From an uncultured Thalassospira sp. (GTDB lineage Bacteria > Pseudomonadota > Alphaproteobacteria > Rhodospirillales_A > Thalassospiraceae), in assembly GCA_946885765.1 (NCBI GenBank), contig CAMPHD010000071.1, forward strand, positions 1 through 11,228: a DNA stretch of 11,228 nucleotides. Reading direction: 5' to 3'. Position numbers and translations under genes: made by a program. Numbering within the stretch: the first letter of the stretch is position 1; each line of letters begins with the position of its first letter. The notes beneath the pieces were generated by a model. That model worked only from the letters and a program-made list of their open reading frames with translations. It was not told where the DNA came from and did not search any database. Below are positions 1 to 6,647 of the stretch, piece by piece.

Positions 1-926
1 CCGGTTCGGGAGTCGTATCTCTCCCGTACACCGTTGCGGCGAACGAAGGCGTTGATCTTGGCAAGGTCGAGGGCTCAGGCCCGCGTGGTCGCGTTGTCAA
101 ACGCGATGTCGAGGCTGCGATGTCGTCCAAACCTGCCGGGAAAGAAACTGCTGCTGCTTCGGCACCTGCTGGTGACAAACCGGCTGCTGCGGCGCAGGCC
201 CCGGCGGCGTCTGGCTGGAACCCGGATCTGACCGGTCTTCCGGAATACGAAGAAATTCCGAACAGCTCGATGCGCAAGGTTATTGCGCGTCGCCTGACCC
301 AGTCCAAACAGCAGGTTCCGCATTTCTACCTGACGGTCGATTGCGAACTCGACAATCTGCTTGCCACCCGCAAGCAGCTTAACGAGAAAGCCGGCGAGGG
401 CGTCAAGGTATCGGTCAATGATTTCGTCATTCGTGCCGCATCCATTGCGCTTAAACGCGTACCTGCGGCCAATGCGGTCTGGACCGATGCGGCCATCCTG
501 CAGTGCAAGCAGCAGGATATTTCGGTGGCTGTCGCCATTGAAGGCGGCCTGATCACCCCGGTTATCCGTAATGCGGGTGGCAAGGGGCTTGCCGAAATCT
601 CGACCGAGATGAAGGCACTGGCTGGCAAGGCACGCGAAGGCAAGCTGAAACCGGAAGAATTCCAGGGCGGGACGTTCTCTGTCTCTAACCTGGGTATGTT
701 TGGTATCAAGGAATTCTCCGCCATTATCAACCCGCCGCAGGGCTGCATTCTGGCCGTTGGTGCCGGTGAACAGCGCGCAGTCGTCAAGGACGGCGCACTG
801 GCAATCGCCACCGTCATGAGCTGCACGCTGTCGGTTGACCATCGTGTGGTCGATGGTGCGGTCGGTGCTGAATTCATGGCTGAATTCAAAAAGCTGATCG
901 AAGATCCGCTGAGCATGTTGCTCTGA
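1..926 (+). CDS. pdhC: Pyruvate dehydrogenase E2, dihydrolipoamide acetyltransferase, 3' part (5' end outside the window)
   Basis: E2 passes the acetyl group from lipoamide to CoA and forms the core of the cytoplasmic pyruvate dehydrogenase complex. About 307 codons are visible in the frame starting at base 3. They begin with the end of the peripheral-subunit-binding domain (bases about 36-119, with ANEGVDL and GSGPRGRVVKRDV), followed by an Ala/Pro-rich linker (about 120-215) and the whole catalytic domain. The active-site motif HRVVDG has its His codon at 840-842 and its Asp codon at 852-854. The lipoyl domain(s) lie upstream of the window. The ATG at 120 is not a real start, because domain sequence continues upstream in frame. 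The PDH type, rather than the oxoglutarate type, is supported by the catalytic-domain sequence and by lpd and lipA downstream. One oddity is that the first helix of the binding domain looks two residues short in this frame and continues better in another frame before base 34; see findings. Confidence 0.93.
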   Translation, partial: GSGVVSLPYTVAANEGVDLGKVEGSGPRGRVVKRDVEAAMSSKPAGKETAAASAPAGDKPAAAAQAPAASGWNPDLTGLPEYEEIPNSSMRKVIARRLTQSKQQVPHFYLTVDCELDNLLATRKQLNEKAGEGVKVSVNDFVIRAASIALKRVPAANAVWTDAAILQCKQQDISVAVAIEGGLITPVIRNAGGKGLAEISTEMKALAGKAREGKLKPEEFQGGTFSVSNLGMFGIKEFSAIINPPQGCILAVGAGEQRAVVKDGALAIATVMSCTLSVDHRVVDGAVGAEFMAEFKKLIEDPLSMLL

Positions 927-940
927 GGTTCGGAAATTGC

Positions 941-964
941 GCGGGGACTTTAAATGGTCCCCGC
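941..964 (+). other. Hairpin between pdhC and lpd
   Basis: Perfect 8-bp stem GCGGGGAC (941-948) and GTCCCCGC (957-964) with an 8-base loop. The outer bases ttgc and gcaa could extend it with a small bulge. No T tract follows, so it is more likely an mRNA processing or stability element, or a leaky attenuator, than a true terminator. The formed helix ends 43 bases before the lpd ribosome binding site. Confidence 0.5.
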
Positions 965-1021
965 AAGCATTTGAATTTCAAGACCTGTGGCCGGTGACGG
1001 GCAGGCGAAGGAGATCTTACG

Positions 1022-2419
1022 ATGGCGGATAACAATTTCGACGTAATCGTGATTGGCGCAGGCCCAGGTGGCTATGTCACGGCCATTCGCGCAGCACAGC
1101 TTGGCTTGAAAACCGCAGTTGTCGAGCGCGAACATCTTGGCGGTATCTGCCTGAACTGGGGCTGTATCCCGACCAAGGCGCTGCTGCGTTCGGCAGAGGT
1201 CTATCGCAACATGCAGCATGCCAAATCATTTGGCCTGTCGTGCGAAAAGCCGTCCTTTGATATTGATGCCGTGATCAAGCGGTCGCGTGACGTTTCCAAG
1301 CAGCTTACCGGTGGTGTCGGCCATCTTCTGAAAAAGAACAAGGTTACCGTGATCAACGGCGAAGCCAAATTCGACGGTCCGAAAAAGATCACTGTCGAAG
1401 GCAAGGATGCCGGTACCTATACCGCGAAGAATTACATCATTGCGACTGGTGCGCGTGCGCGTTCCCTGCCGGGGCTTGAAGCCGATGGCAAGGTTGTCTG
1501 GGATTACAAAAAGGCGATGACGCCTGACAAGATGCCCAAAAGCCTGGTTGTTGTCGGTTCGGGTGCGATTGGTATCGAATTTGCCAGCTTCTATCACACC
1601 ATGGGTGCGGATGTGACGGTGGTTGAAATCATGTCGCAGATCATGCCGGTCGAGGACAAGGAAGTTGCCGCCCTTGCGCAGAAGATGATGACCAAGGACG
1701 GGATGAAAATCCTGACCGAGGCCAAGGTCGCGAACCTTAAACGCAATGCCGACAATGTTGTTGTGACCATCGAGACCAAGGATGGCAAGAAGCAGGAATT
1801 GACCGTTGATCGGGTGATTTCCGCGGTTGGCGTGATCGGCAATACCGAAAATCTTGGCCTTGAAACCACCAAGGTGAAGGTTGATCGCAACGTGATCGGT
1901 ACGGATGACTATTCCGCAACCGCAGAGCCGGGCATTTATGCGATTGGTGACGTTGCAGGTCCGCCGATGCTGGCGCACAAGGCAGAGCATGAAGGTGTGA
2001 TCTGTGTTGAAAAGATTGCCGGTGTCAAAGGCGTTCATCCGCTTGATCCGCGCAAGATTCCGGGCTGCACCTATTGCCATCCGCAGGTCGCAAGTGTCGG
2101 CCTGACCGAGGCCAAAGCCAAGGAAGCAGGTTACGACGTCAAGGTCGGCAAATTCCCATTCATCGGTAATGGCAAGGCGGTTGCACTGGGCGAGGCCGAA
2201 GGTCTGGTCAAAACCGTGTTTGATGCCAAAACCGGCGAATTGCTTGGCGCACATCTGGTTGGTACCGAAGTGACCGAGCTTATTCAGGGCTTTGTTATTG
2301 CCATGGGTCTTGAAACGACGGAAGAAGACCTGATGCATACGGTATTCCCGCATCCGACCCTGTCGGAAATGATGCATGAGTCGGTCCTTGACGCCTATGG
2401 GCGTGCGATCCACTTCTAG
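1022..2419 (+). CDS. lpd: Dihydrolipoyl dehydrogenase (E3)
   Basis: FAD-dependent disulfide oxidoreductase that reoxidises dihydrolipoamide on E2 and reduces NAD+. The 465 residues are full length for the family. An N-terminal FAD-binding GxGxxG lies at residues 12-17. The redox disulfide is Cys43/Cys48 in GGICLNWGCIPTKALL. The NAD-binding site is VVVGSGAIGIEFASF (about residues 178-192). A second FAD segment, YAIGDVAG, leads into the dimerisation domain, which ends in FPHPTLSE with the catalytic pair His444 and Glu449. The start is supported by AAGGAG at 1008-1013, 8 bases upstream. It follows pdhC by 95 bases and so probably encodes the E3 of this PDH complex. Alphaproteobacteria often carry a second lpd with the oxoglutarate dehydrogenase genes, so a shared role is possible. 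Confidence 0.97.
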   Translation: MADNNFDVIVIGAGPGGYVTAIRAAQLGLKTAVVEREHLGGICLNWGCIPTKALLRSAEVYRNMQHAKSFGLSCEKPSFDIDAVIKRSRDVSKQLTGGVGHLLKKNKVTVINGEAKFDGPKKITVEGKDAGTYTAKNYIIATGARARSLPGLEADGKVVWDYKKAMTPDKMPKSLVVVGSGAIGIEFASFYHTMGADVTVVEIMSQIMPVEDKEVAALAQKMMTKDGMKILTEAKVANLKRNADNVVVTIETKDGKKQELTVDRVISAVGVIGNTENLGLETTKVKVDRNVIGTDDYSATAEPGIYAIGDVAGPPMLAHKAEHEGVICVEKIAGVKGVHPLDPRKIPGCTYCHPQVASVGLTEAKAKEAGYDVKVGKFPFIGNGKAVALGEAEGLVKTVFDAKTGELLGAHLVGTEVTELIQGFVIAMGLETTEEDLMHTVFPHPTLSEMMHESVLDAYGRAIHF

Positions 2420-2431
2420 AATATTGTGGTG

Positions 2432-2453
2432 TACCGGGTAAACATGCCCGGTA
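2432..2453 (+). other. Hairpin between lpd and lipA
   Basis: Perfect 7-bp stem TACCGGG (2432-2438) and CCCGGTA (2447-2453) with an 8-base loop, starting 12 bases after the lpd stop. The following bases, tgaccgtttt, include only four Ts set back from the stem, so termination here would be weak or partial. Confidence 0.4.
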
Positions 2454-2477
2454 TGACCGTTTTGGACGAATGTCGGT

Positions 2478-2506
2478 TTGACAAATGCGTGACGTGGCGG
2501 CACATT
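2478..2506 (+). promoter_or_regulatory. Possible sigma-70 promoter for lipA
   Basis: A perfect -35 hexamer TTGACA (2478-2483) is followed, after 17 bases, by CACATT (2501-2506), which matches three of six -10 positions. It lies after the post-lpd hairpin and before the lipA ribosome binding site. It would allow lipA to be expressed separately from the PDH genes. The weak -10 keeps confidence low. Confidence 0.33.
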
Positions 2507-2512
2507 GCCGCC
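2496..2512. promoter_or_regulatory. Perfect 7-bp dyad over the putative lipA -10
   Basis: GGCGGCA (2496-2502), spacer CAT, TGCCGCC (2506-2512). It overlaps the putative -10 element and ends 12 bases before the lipA Shine-Dalgarno. It could be a repressor operator or an RNA hairpin in the leader. The 3-base loop allows a hairpin but does not demand one. No known regulator is assigned. Confidence 0.35.
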
Positions 2513-2524
2513 CGTCCAATCCTT

Positions 2525-2530
2525 CGGAGG
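2525..2530 (+). promoter_or_regulatory. Ribosome binding site that fixes the lipA start
   Basis: CGGAGG lies 7 bases before the ATG at 2538. The longer reading from the TTG at 2505 would place this site inside the coding region, so the ATG is preferred. Confidence 0.8.
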
Positions 2531-2537
2531 TAACTCT

Positions 2538-3533
2538 ATGTCGACGGCGCGCAACGAAGCCCAAGCACTTCGTCACCCGGAAAAGCAGAAACGCCCGGAT
2601 CGTCCATCCGGACGCAAGCCGGAATGGATTCGCGTCAAGGCGCCGACCTCGAAGGGGTATCAGGAAACCCGCGAACTTGCACGTGGACTGAATTTGCATA
2701 CCGTTTGCGAAGAGGCGGCTTGCCCGAACATTGGCGAATGCTGGCAGAAGAAACACGCATCCTTCATGATCATGGGGGATACCTGTACGCGTGCCTGCTC
2801 GTTCTGCAATGTCAAAACCGGGATGCCCGGCGCACTTGACCCGTTCGAGCCGGAAAACCTTGCGATGGCGGTTGCCGACATGGCGCTTAAGCATGTCGTG
2901 ATCACCTCGGTCGACCGTGACGACCTTGCCGATGGCGGGGCAGCACATTTTGCCCGCGTGATCGAAGCGATCCGTCATAAGTCACCGGAAACCACGATTG
3001 AAATTCTGACCCCGGACTTCCGTGACAAGCCAGGTGCGGTTGAAATTGTTGCCCGTGCACGGCCGGACGTTTTCAACCATAACCTTGAAACGGTTCCCAG
3101 GCTTTATACCTCGATCCGTCCGGGCGCACGTTATTACCAGTCGCTGCGCATTCTGGATCGGGTCAAACAGATTGATCCGACAATCTTTACCAAATCGGGC
3201 CTGATGGTCGGTTTTGGTGAAGAACGTCACGAACTTGCCCAGGTTATGGATGATCTGCGGGTTGCCGATGTCGACTTCCTGACGATTGGCCAGTATTTGC
3301 AACCGACGCTTAAGCACGAGCCGGTTAATCGTTTCGTGACCCCGGACGAGTTCAAGGATTATGCGTCGATGGCACGCGGCAAGGGCTTCCTGATGGTGTC
3401 GGCAACGCCGCTGACACGTTCAAGCTATCACGCGGACCGCGATTTCGAAGAATTGCGCAAGGCACGCGAAAGAAAGCTTGCGGCTGCTGACGAAGCCAAA
3501 GCCAGAATGCAGGCAACGACAGCGGCGCAGTAA
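2538..3533 (+). CDS. lipA: Lipoyl synthase
   Basis: Radical SAM enzyme that inserts two sulfurs into octanoyl groups on lipoyl domains, including that of the E2 encoded upstream. The protein has 331 residues. The auxiliary 4Fe-4S cluster cysteines are Cys57, Cys62 and Cys68 ([12 protein letters not shown]). The radical SAM cluster cysteines are Cys83, Cys87 and Cys90 (CTRACSFC). The C-terminal RSSYH motif (residues 294-298) supplies the serine known in the family to ligate the auxiliary cluster. The N-terminal extension of about 27 residues is basic, as often seen in alphaproteobacterial LipA. The start is set by CGGAGG at 2525-2530. It sits 118 bases after lpd, with a hairpin and a possible promoter between, so both cotranscription with the PDH genes and independent expression are plausible. 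Confidence 0.97.
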   Translation: MSTARNEAQALRHPEKQKRPDRPSGRKPEWIRVKAPTSKGYQETRELARGLNLHTVCEEAACPNIGECWQKKHASFMIMGDTCTRACSFCNVKTGMPGALDPFEPENLAMAVADMALKHVVITSVDRDDLADGGAAHFARVIEAIRHKSPETTIEILTPDFRDKPGAVEIVARARPDVFNHNLETVPRLYTSIRPGARYYQSLRILDRVKQIDPTIFTKSGLMVGFGEERHELAQVMDDLRVADVDFLTIGQYLQPTLKHEPVNRFVTPDEFKDYASMARGKGFLMVSATPLTRSSYHADRDFEELRKARERKLAAADEAKARMQATTAAQ

Positions 3534-3542
3534 GTGCGCCGC
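3522..3542 (+). other. Hairpin spanning the lipA stop codon
   Basis: Perfect 8-bp stem GCGGCGCA (3522-3529) and TGCGCCGC (3535-3542). The 5-base loop, GTAAG, contains the lipA stop codon TAA (3531-3533). No T tract follows. The ribosome binding site of the next gene begins 25 bases downstream, so this is likely an intra-operon RNA element. Confidence 0.45.
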
Positions 3543-3580
3543 ATTTCAAACCGATAAGCGCGACGACAAAGGAGATCAGG

Positions 3581-4039
3581 GTGCCGACGCATGCGGAGCG
3601 CAGGAAACTGCCCTATACGCCGGAACAGCTGTTTGACCTTGTCGCAGATATTGATTCCTATTCAGACTTTCTTCCGTGGTGTGTTGCGTCACGTGTACGC
3701 AAGCGCGATGGTAATGTTTTGCATGCCGATCTGGTGATCGGCTTCAAAATGTTTCGCGAGAAATACACATCGAAAGTCACCCTGCAACGCCCGGACCGGG
3801 TCGATGTCGAATATCTGCAGGGACCGTTTAAATACCTGAATAATCACTGGGTGTTTGAGTCTGCAGATGATGGCGGAACCTGGATCGATTTCTTTGTCGA
3901 TTTCGAGTTCCGTTCAGGCCTGCTGCAAAAAATGATCGGTGTTGTGTTCAACGAGGCGGTCAAACGGATGGTTGATGCCTTTGAAACGCGCGCCCATCAG
4001 GTTTATGGCGAGCCGGATACGCAGACGATTGATCAATAG
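3581..4039 (+). CDS. ratA: RatA / COQ10-like START-domain protein
   Basis: A 152-residue protein of the polyketide cyclase/START family that includes bacterial RatA and mitochondrial Coq10, a ubiquinone-binding protein needed for respiration. Family signatures are LFDLVADIDSYSDFLPWC near the N-terminus, a central beta-rich region with LQGPFKYLNNHW, and the C-terminal helix VFNEAVKRMVDAFETRA that closes the hydrophobic pocket. The start is GTG, with AAAGGAG at 3568-3574, 6 bases upstream. It follows lipA by 47 bases and probably belongs to the same operon. RatA in E. coli was described as a toxin that blocks ribosome subunit joining. In alphaproteobacteria a quinone-chaperone role is at least as likely, and no RatB partner is adjacent, so I infer a respiratory rather than a toxin-antitoxin role. 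Confidence 0.9.
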   Translation: MPTHAERRKLPYTPEQLFDLVADIDSYSDFLPWCVASRVRKRDGNVLHADLVIGFKMFREKYTSKVTLQRPDRVDVEYLQGPFKYLNNHWVFESADDGGTWIDFFVDFEFRSGLLQKMIGVVFNEAVKRMVDAFETRAHQVYGEPDTQTIDQ

Positions 4040-4079
4040 CTGGCAATAGCTGGTTTGACCGGGGCAGGCCGGATCAGAT

Positions 4080-4097
4080 GGACGGGTGAGCCCGTCC
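4080..4097. other. Hairpin between the convergent ratA and pncC genes
   Basis: Perfect 7-bp stem GGACGGG (4080-4086) and CCCGTCC (4091-4097) with a TGAG loop. The last base falls in the pncC stop codon. Neither side has a T tract, so termination efficiency is doubtful, but its position between converging genes suggests a 3'-end function. Confidence 0.4.
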
Positions 4098-4600
4098 TAG
4101 CGTGGTATCCCTGCCATTTCCGATAGCATGTCAAAGGCTTCCAGAATGGTTGCCTTACGCACCGCGTGGCGGTCGCCATCATAAATGCGGCGACGGTGCA
4201 GGGTTATTCGTCCATTTCCCGCACAGGCAAGATGCACAAGACCGACCGGCTTTTCTTCCGATCCGCCGCCCGGCCCGGCGATGCCGGTAACCGCGACAGC
4301 CATTGTCGCCAGTGGTGCGCGGGCCAGTGCCCCGTTTGCCATTGCGATGGCGACCGGTTCGGATACCGCGCCGTGCCTGTCGAGAAGTTCCTGCGCGACG
4401 CCTATCAGACCGTGCTTGGTTTCGTTGGAATAGGTGACAAAACCGCAATCCACGACCGATGAACTGCCGTCAACGGCGGTAAGGCCGCCTGCGATCAGGC
4501 CGCCGGTGCAGGATTCTGCGGTTGTGATCATTTCACCTTTTGCCTTGCAAAGGGTAATCAGCGTTACGGCGGAAGCAAGGATATCGGGTTCGATTTGCAT
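4097..4600 (-). CDS. pncC: Nicotinamide-nucleotide amidohydrolase (CinA C-terminal domain protein)
   Basis: Deamidates NMN to nicotinate mononucleotide and so recycles the pyridine nucleotide left by NAD breakdown. The 167 residues match the standalone CinA C-terminal domain. The N-terminal MoaB-like domain of full CinA is absent. Motifs: TAESCTGG with Ser30 (residues 27-34), GFVTYSNETK (53-62), and the glycine-rich AVTGIAGPGGGSEEKPVGLV. The ATG at 4600 has AGGAG (plus-strand 4612-4616) 11 bases upstream, inside the end of pgpA. Only 6 bases separate it from the pgpA stop, so the two are very likely cotranscribed and translationally coupled. It converges on ratA. Confidence 0.93.
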   Translation of the reverse strand: MQIEPDILASAVTLITLCKAKGEMITTAESCTGGLIAGGLTAVDGSSSVVDCGFVTYSNETKHGLIGVAQELLDRHGAVSEPVAIAMANGALARAPLATMAVAVTGIAGPGGGSEEKPVGLVHLACAGNGRITLHRRRIYDGDRHAVRKATILEAFDMLSEMAGIPR

Positions 4601-4606
4601 GAGGGA

Positions 4607-5089
4607 TCAGACTCCTGCGAAGAAGCGAATGCCGATCAGAATGAACATGCCAAAGATGCCGGCAAGGATATCATCAAGCATGATGCCAAAACCGCCGCCG
4701 ATGCGGCGATCAATCCAGCGGATCGGCCAGGGTTTCAGAATATCGAAAATCCGGAAGATGACAAATGCCGCCGCGAGCCAGCCCAGATCGGCAAGGCCGT
4801 GACCCAGCGGAACAACAAGAATGCAAAGCCATTGGCCCGCGACCTCGTCGATGACGATTTCACCCGGATCGTGAACACCGATCATCTTGCTGTATTTCTG
4901 GGCAATCGGAATCCCTGCGAGGAATACAATGACAATTCCCGCCAGAAGTGCCGGATATCCCAAAAGAACAGCAATTGCCCATCCCGCGGGAATAGCAGCA
5001 AGCGACCCCATTGTGCCGGGAGCTTTGGTGGTACGTCCGCTATAAAACCAGGTGGCGGCGCAGGTCAGCATGAATTGGGATAAACGCAT
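4607..5089 (-). CDS. pgpA: Phosphatidylglycerophosphatase A
   Basis: Inner-membrane phosphatase that converts phosphatidylglycerophosphate to phosphatidylglycerol. The protein has 160 residues, typical of PgpA, and about four hydrophobic segments. Family motifs in order: KAPGTMGSLAA (22-32), HDPGEIVIDEVAGQW (73-87) with the conserved acidic residues Asp81 and Glu82, FRIFDILKPWPI (112-123), and GIMLDDILAGI (135-145). The ATG at 5089 has only a weak purine run upstream. An in-frame ATG at 5071 is an alternative, but family length favours the first. It is the first gene of a pgpA-pncC pair and is divergent from the M23 peptidase gene, so it shares the intergenic region that holds the putative CtrA box. 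Confidence 0.93.
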   Translation of the reverse strand: MRLSQFMLTCAATWFYSGRTTKAPGTMGSLAAIPAGWAIAVLLGYPALLAGIVIVFLAGIPIAQKYSKMIGVHDPGEIVIDEVAGQWLCILVVPLGHGLADLGWLAAAFVIFRIFDILKPWPIRWIDRRIGGGFGIMLDDILAGIFGMFILIGIRFFAGV

Positions 5090-5101
5090 CTTTTAAACGC
5101 T

Positions 5102-5146
5102 ATTGATTTTGCAATGAGATCATTGAGTAACATATTGAAGTTCAAT
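5102..5146. promoter_or_regulatory. Cluster of CAAT/ATTG motifs with two short palindromes
   Basis: ATTG at 5102, CAAT at 5112, ATTG at 5122, ATTG at 5134 and CAAT at 5143 are spaced 9 to 12 bases apart. They include the palindromes CAATGA-GA-TCATTG (5112-5125) and ATTGAA-G-TTCAAT (5134-5146). The cluster lies between the pgpA start and the putative CtrA box. It could be an operator, but AT-rich sequence produces such repeats by chance, and no regulator is assigned. Confidence 0.25.
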
Positions 5147-5162
5147 GGAGATGAAATTTTTG

Positions 5163-5183
5163 ACGTTAAGGGTGTGTTAACGT
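5163..5183. promoter_or_regulatory. Putative CtrA box, TTAA-N7-TTAAC on both strands
   Basis: ACGTTAA (5163-5169), seven bases, TTAACGT (5177-5183). TTAA (5166-5169), N7, TTAAC (5177-5181) matches the full CtrA recognition sequence known from Caulobacter and other alphaproteobacteria. Because the arms are perfectly inverted, the same match reads on the minus strand. It is 129 bases before the M23 peptidase ATG and 73 bases before the pgpA ATG. A weak TTGCCT (5186-5191) and TAGCGT (5209-5214) pair, 17 bases apart, lies just downstream and might be the promoter of the M23 gene. CtrA control is inferred, not shown. Confidence 0.5.
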
Positions 5184-5312
5184 GCTTGCCTGTCTTCGTT
5201 CGAACAGGTAGCGTAACTGGAAGTGGTATTCAGCGGGGTCTGAAGAAACGGGTTGCGCATCGGTCTTTGACCGTCAGCGCGATTATGGGAAAATAGGGGT
5301 AAAACACTGAAT

Positions 5313-6647
5313 ATGTCGGCGTTCGAACGCGGCCGTCGCTTGGTGGAAAACTGGTTTCCGGATCGGCAGATACTTGTCCGTTCCAACGATTCCGTTTCCC
5401 AACTGCGCCTCGGCAAATACGCTCAGTTGACACTGGCATTGATCGGGGTCGTTGCGATTACCTGGTCGGTCGGAGTTACCGGTTATTCCTGGTATCTCGA
5501 CCAGCGGTTGGCTATGCGCGAAGAACAGCTGTTTCGCAGTGAATTATCCTATAATCAGTTGATCGCCCGGGTGACCGAAAGTCAGCGGCGTTTTGGCGAG
5601 ATTACGTCTCAGATGGAAGATACCCATCGTAACCTTCTCTCGATGGCTGAAAAGAATCTGATGCTTCAGGCCCGGGTTCAGGATTACACCTCGAAGCTGG
5701 CGGTCAGCGAGAAGGAAAAGGTCCGGATATCATCGTTGCGGACATCGATGGACAACCAGATGAATGCGCTGCAGGGCCAGATCGACGGTATCACAAACCG
5801 CAATCTTGCGTTGCGCGACGAGTTGGAAACGGTCGAAACCGTGATGTCGCGTGTCATGCGTGAACGCGATCAGGCGATGCAGCGTTCGAAAATGCTGCAA
5901 TCGGAACTTGGCGAAGCGCGCCAGCGGATCGCGGATTTGCATACCATTCAGAAACAGGCGATGCAGCGCGTCGCGGAAACTGCGGACAATACTATTCTGG
6001 AACTGGAATCGGTTCTGGAAATGACCGGCCTTACAGTGGATGAGGTTATTACGCCACCGATGAAGCCCCAGGCACTTGGCGGCGGCGGGGTTGGCGGGCC
6101 GTTTGTGGCATTTGAGCCCGAACATCCCGAGGACGAACAGTTTGTGAATGCTGCACTTGCCGTCGGGGACCGTATGGACCAGCTGGTAAGCCTGCATGAC
6201 AGAATTAAAAGAACCCCGTTGGGGGAGCCTGCGGATTCTTATTACCTTTCCAGTTCGTTTGGAAAGCGCAAGGATCCTATCAACGGTAAATGGGCTTTTC
6301 ATTCCGGCGTTGATCTTGCCGGGCCCATGAAGACACCAATCCATGCGACAGCCCCCGGAAAGGTGGTGTTTGCCGGATGGAGCGGAAAATACGGGAAGAT
6401 GGTTGAAATTGACCATGGTGACGGCCTTCGAACCCGTTTCGGACATCTATACAAGGTCCTCGTCAAGAAGGGCGACGAAGTGAATTTAAAGAGCAAAATC
6501 GCATTGATGGGAAGTACCGGTCGTAGCACCGGAAGCCACGTGCACTATGAAGTTTTGGTTCACGACAAGCAGGTAGACCCCATCAAGTTCATTGAGGCGG
6601 GACATTATGTTTTCAAAAACGAGCAAGACACAGCAGGGAACGAGTAG
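5313..6647 (+). CDS. Membrane-anchored coiled-coil M23 family metallopeptidase
   Basis: Likely a periplasmic peptidoglycan DD-endopeptidase, or an activator of one. The 444 residues comprise a short cytoplasmic N-terminus (1-36) with FPDRQILVRSN, one transmembrane helix (about 37-62), a long coiled coil rich in Gln, Glu, Arg and Met (about 70-235), a Pro/Gly-rich linker (about 245-265), and a C-terminal LytM/M23 domain (about 305-430). The zinc and catalytic residues all appear present: His330 and Asp334 (HSGVD), His378 (FGHL), and His409 and His411 (HVH). It should therefore be active, unlike the degenerate EnvC/NlpD-type factors. AGGGG at 5295-5299 is a rather distant ribosome site, 13 bases from the ATG. 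Its 3' end overlaps the bactofilin gene. M23 peptidases paired with bactofilins (LmdC in Hyphomonas, Csd1 with CcmA in Helicobacter) shape cells by local wall cleavage, and the same role is inferred here. Confidence 0.92.
   Translation: MSAFERGRRLVENWFPDRQILVRSNDSVSQLRLGKYAQLTLALIGVVAITWSVGVTGYSWYLDQRLAMREEQLFRSELSYNQLIARVTESQRRFGEITSQMEDTHRNLLSMAEKNLMLQARVQDYTSKLAVSEKEKVRISSLRTSMDNQMNALQGQIDGITNRNLALRDELETVETVMSRVMRERDQAMQRSKMLQSELGEARQRIADLHTIQKQAMQRVAETADNTILELESVLEMTGLTVDEVITPPMKPQALGGGGVGGPFVAFEPEHPEDEQFVNAALAVGDRMDQLVSLHDRIKRTPLGEPADSYYLSSSFGKRKDPINGKWAFHSGVDLAGPMKTPIHATAPGKVVFAGWSGKYGKMVEIDHGDGLRTRFGHLYKVLVKKGDEVNLKSKIALMGSTGRSTGSHVHYEVLVHDKQVDPIKFIEAGHYVFKNEQDTAGNE
6594..6597 (+). promoter_or_regulatory. 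Ribosome binding site that fixes the bactofilin start
   Basis: GAGG lies 9 bases before the ATG at 6607, inside the M23 coding region. The in-frame TTG at 6592 would overlap this site and is a poorer start. Confidence 0.6.

Noticed and set aside
75..916. Long minus-strand open frames opposite the E2 gene
   Set aside because: They are shadows of pdhC. The translation is low-complexity and resembles no family.
120..926. ATG at 120 as the start of E2
   Set aside because: Binding-domain sequence continues in frame upstream of it, and a complete E2 needs an upstream lipoyl domain.
2505..2537. TTG at 2505 as the start of lipA
   Set aside because: It would place the strong ribosome site at 2525-2530 inside the gene. 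The ATG at 2538 is correctly spaced from it.
1226..2554. 442-codon open frame on the minus strand opposite lpd
   Set aside because: It lies fully antisense to a clear lpd gene, has no family motifs, and arises from the third-position GC bias of lpd.
3581..4039. A RatA-type toxin-antitoxin system
   Set aside because: There is no adjacent RatB-like partner, and the gene follows lipA in a metabolic operon. A COQ10-like quinone role is more likely.
5189..5208. Palindrome GTTCGAAC within CCTGT...ACAGG as a LexA-type operator
   Set aside because: The alphaproteobacterial LexA site is GTTC-N7-GTTC, and no second GTTC lies at the right spacing. The neighbours are not SOS genes.
5114..5296. 60-codon open frame in the pgpA/M23 intergenic region
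   Set aside because: It has no ribosome site, runs across the CtrA-like box, and shows no recognisable protein character.
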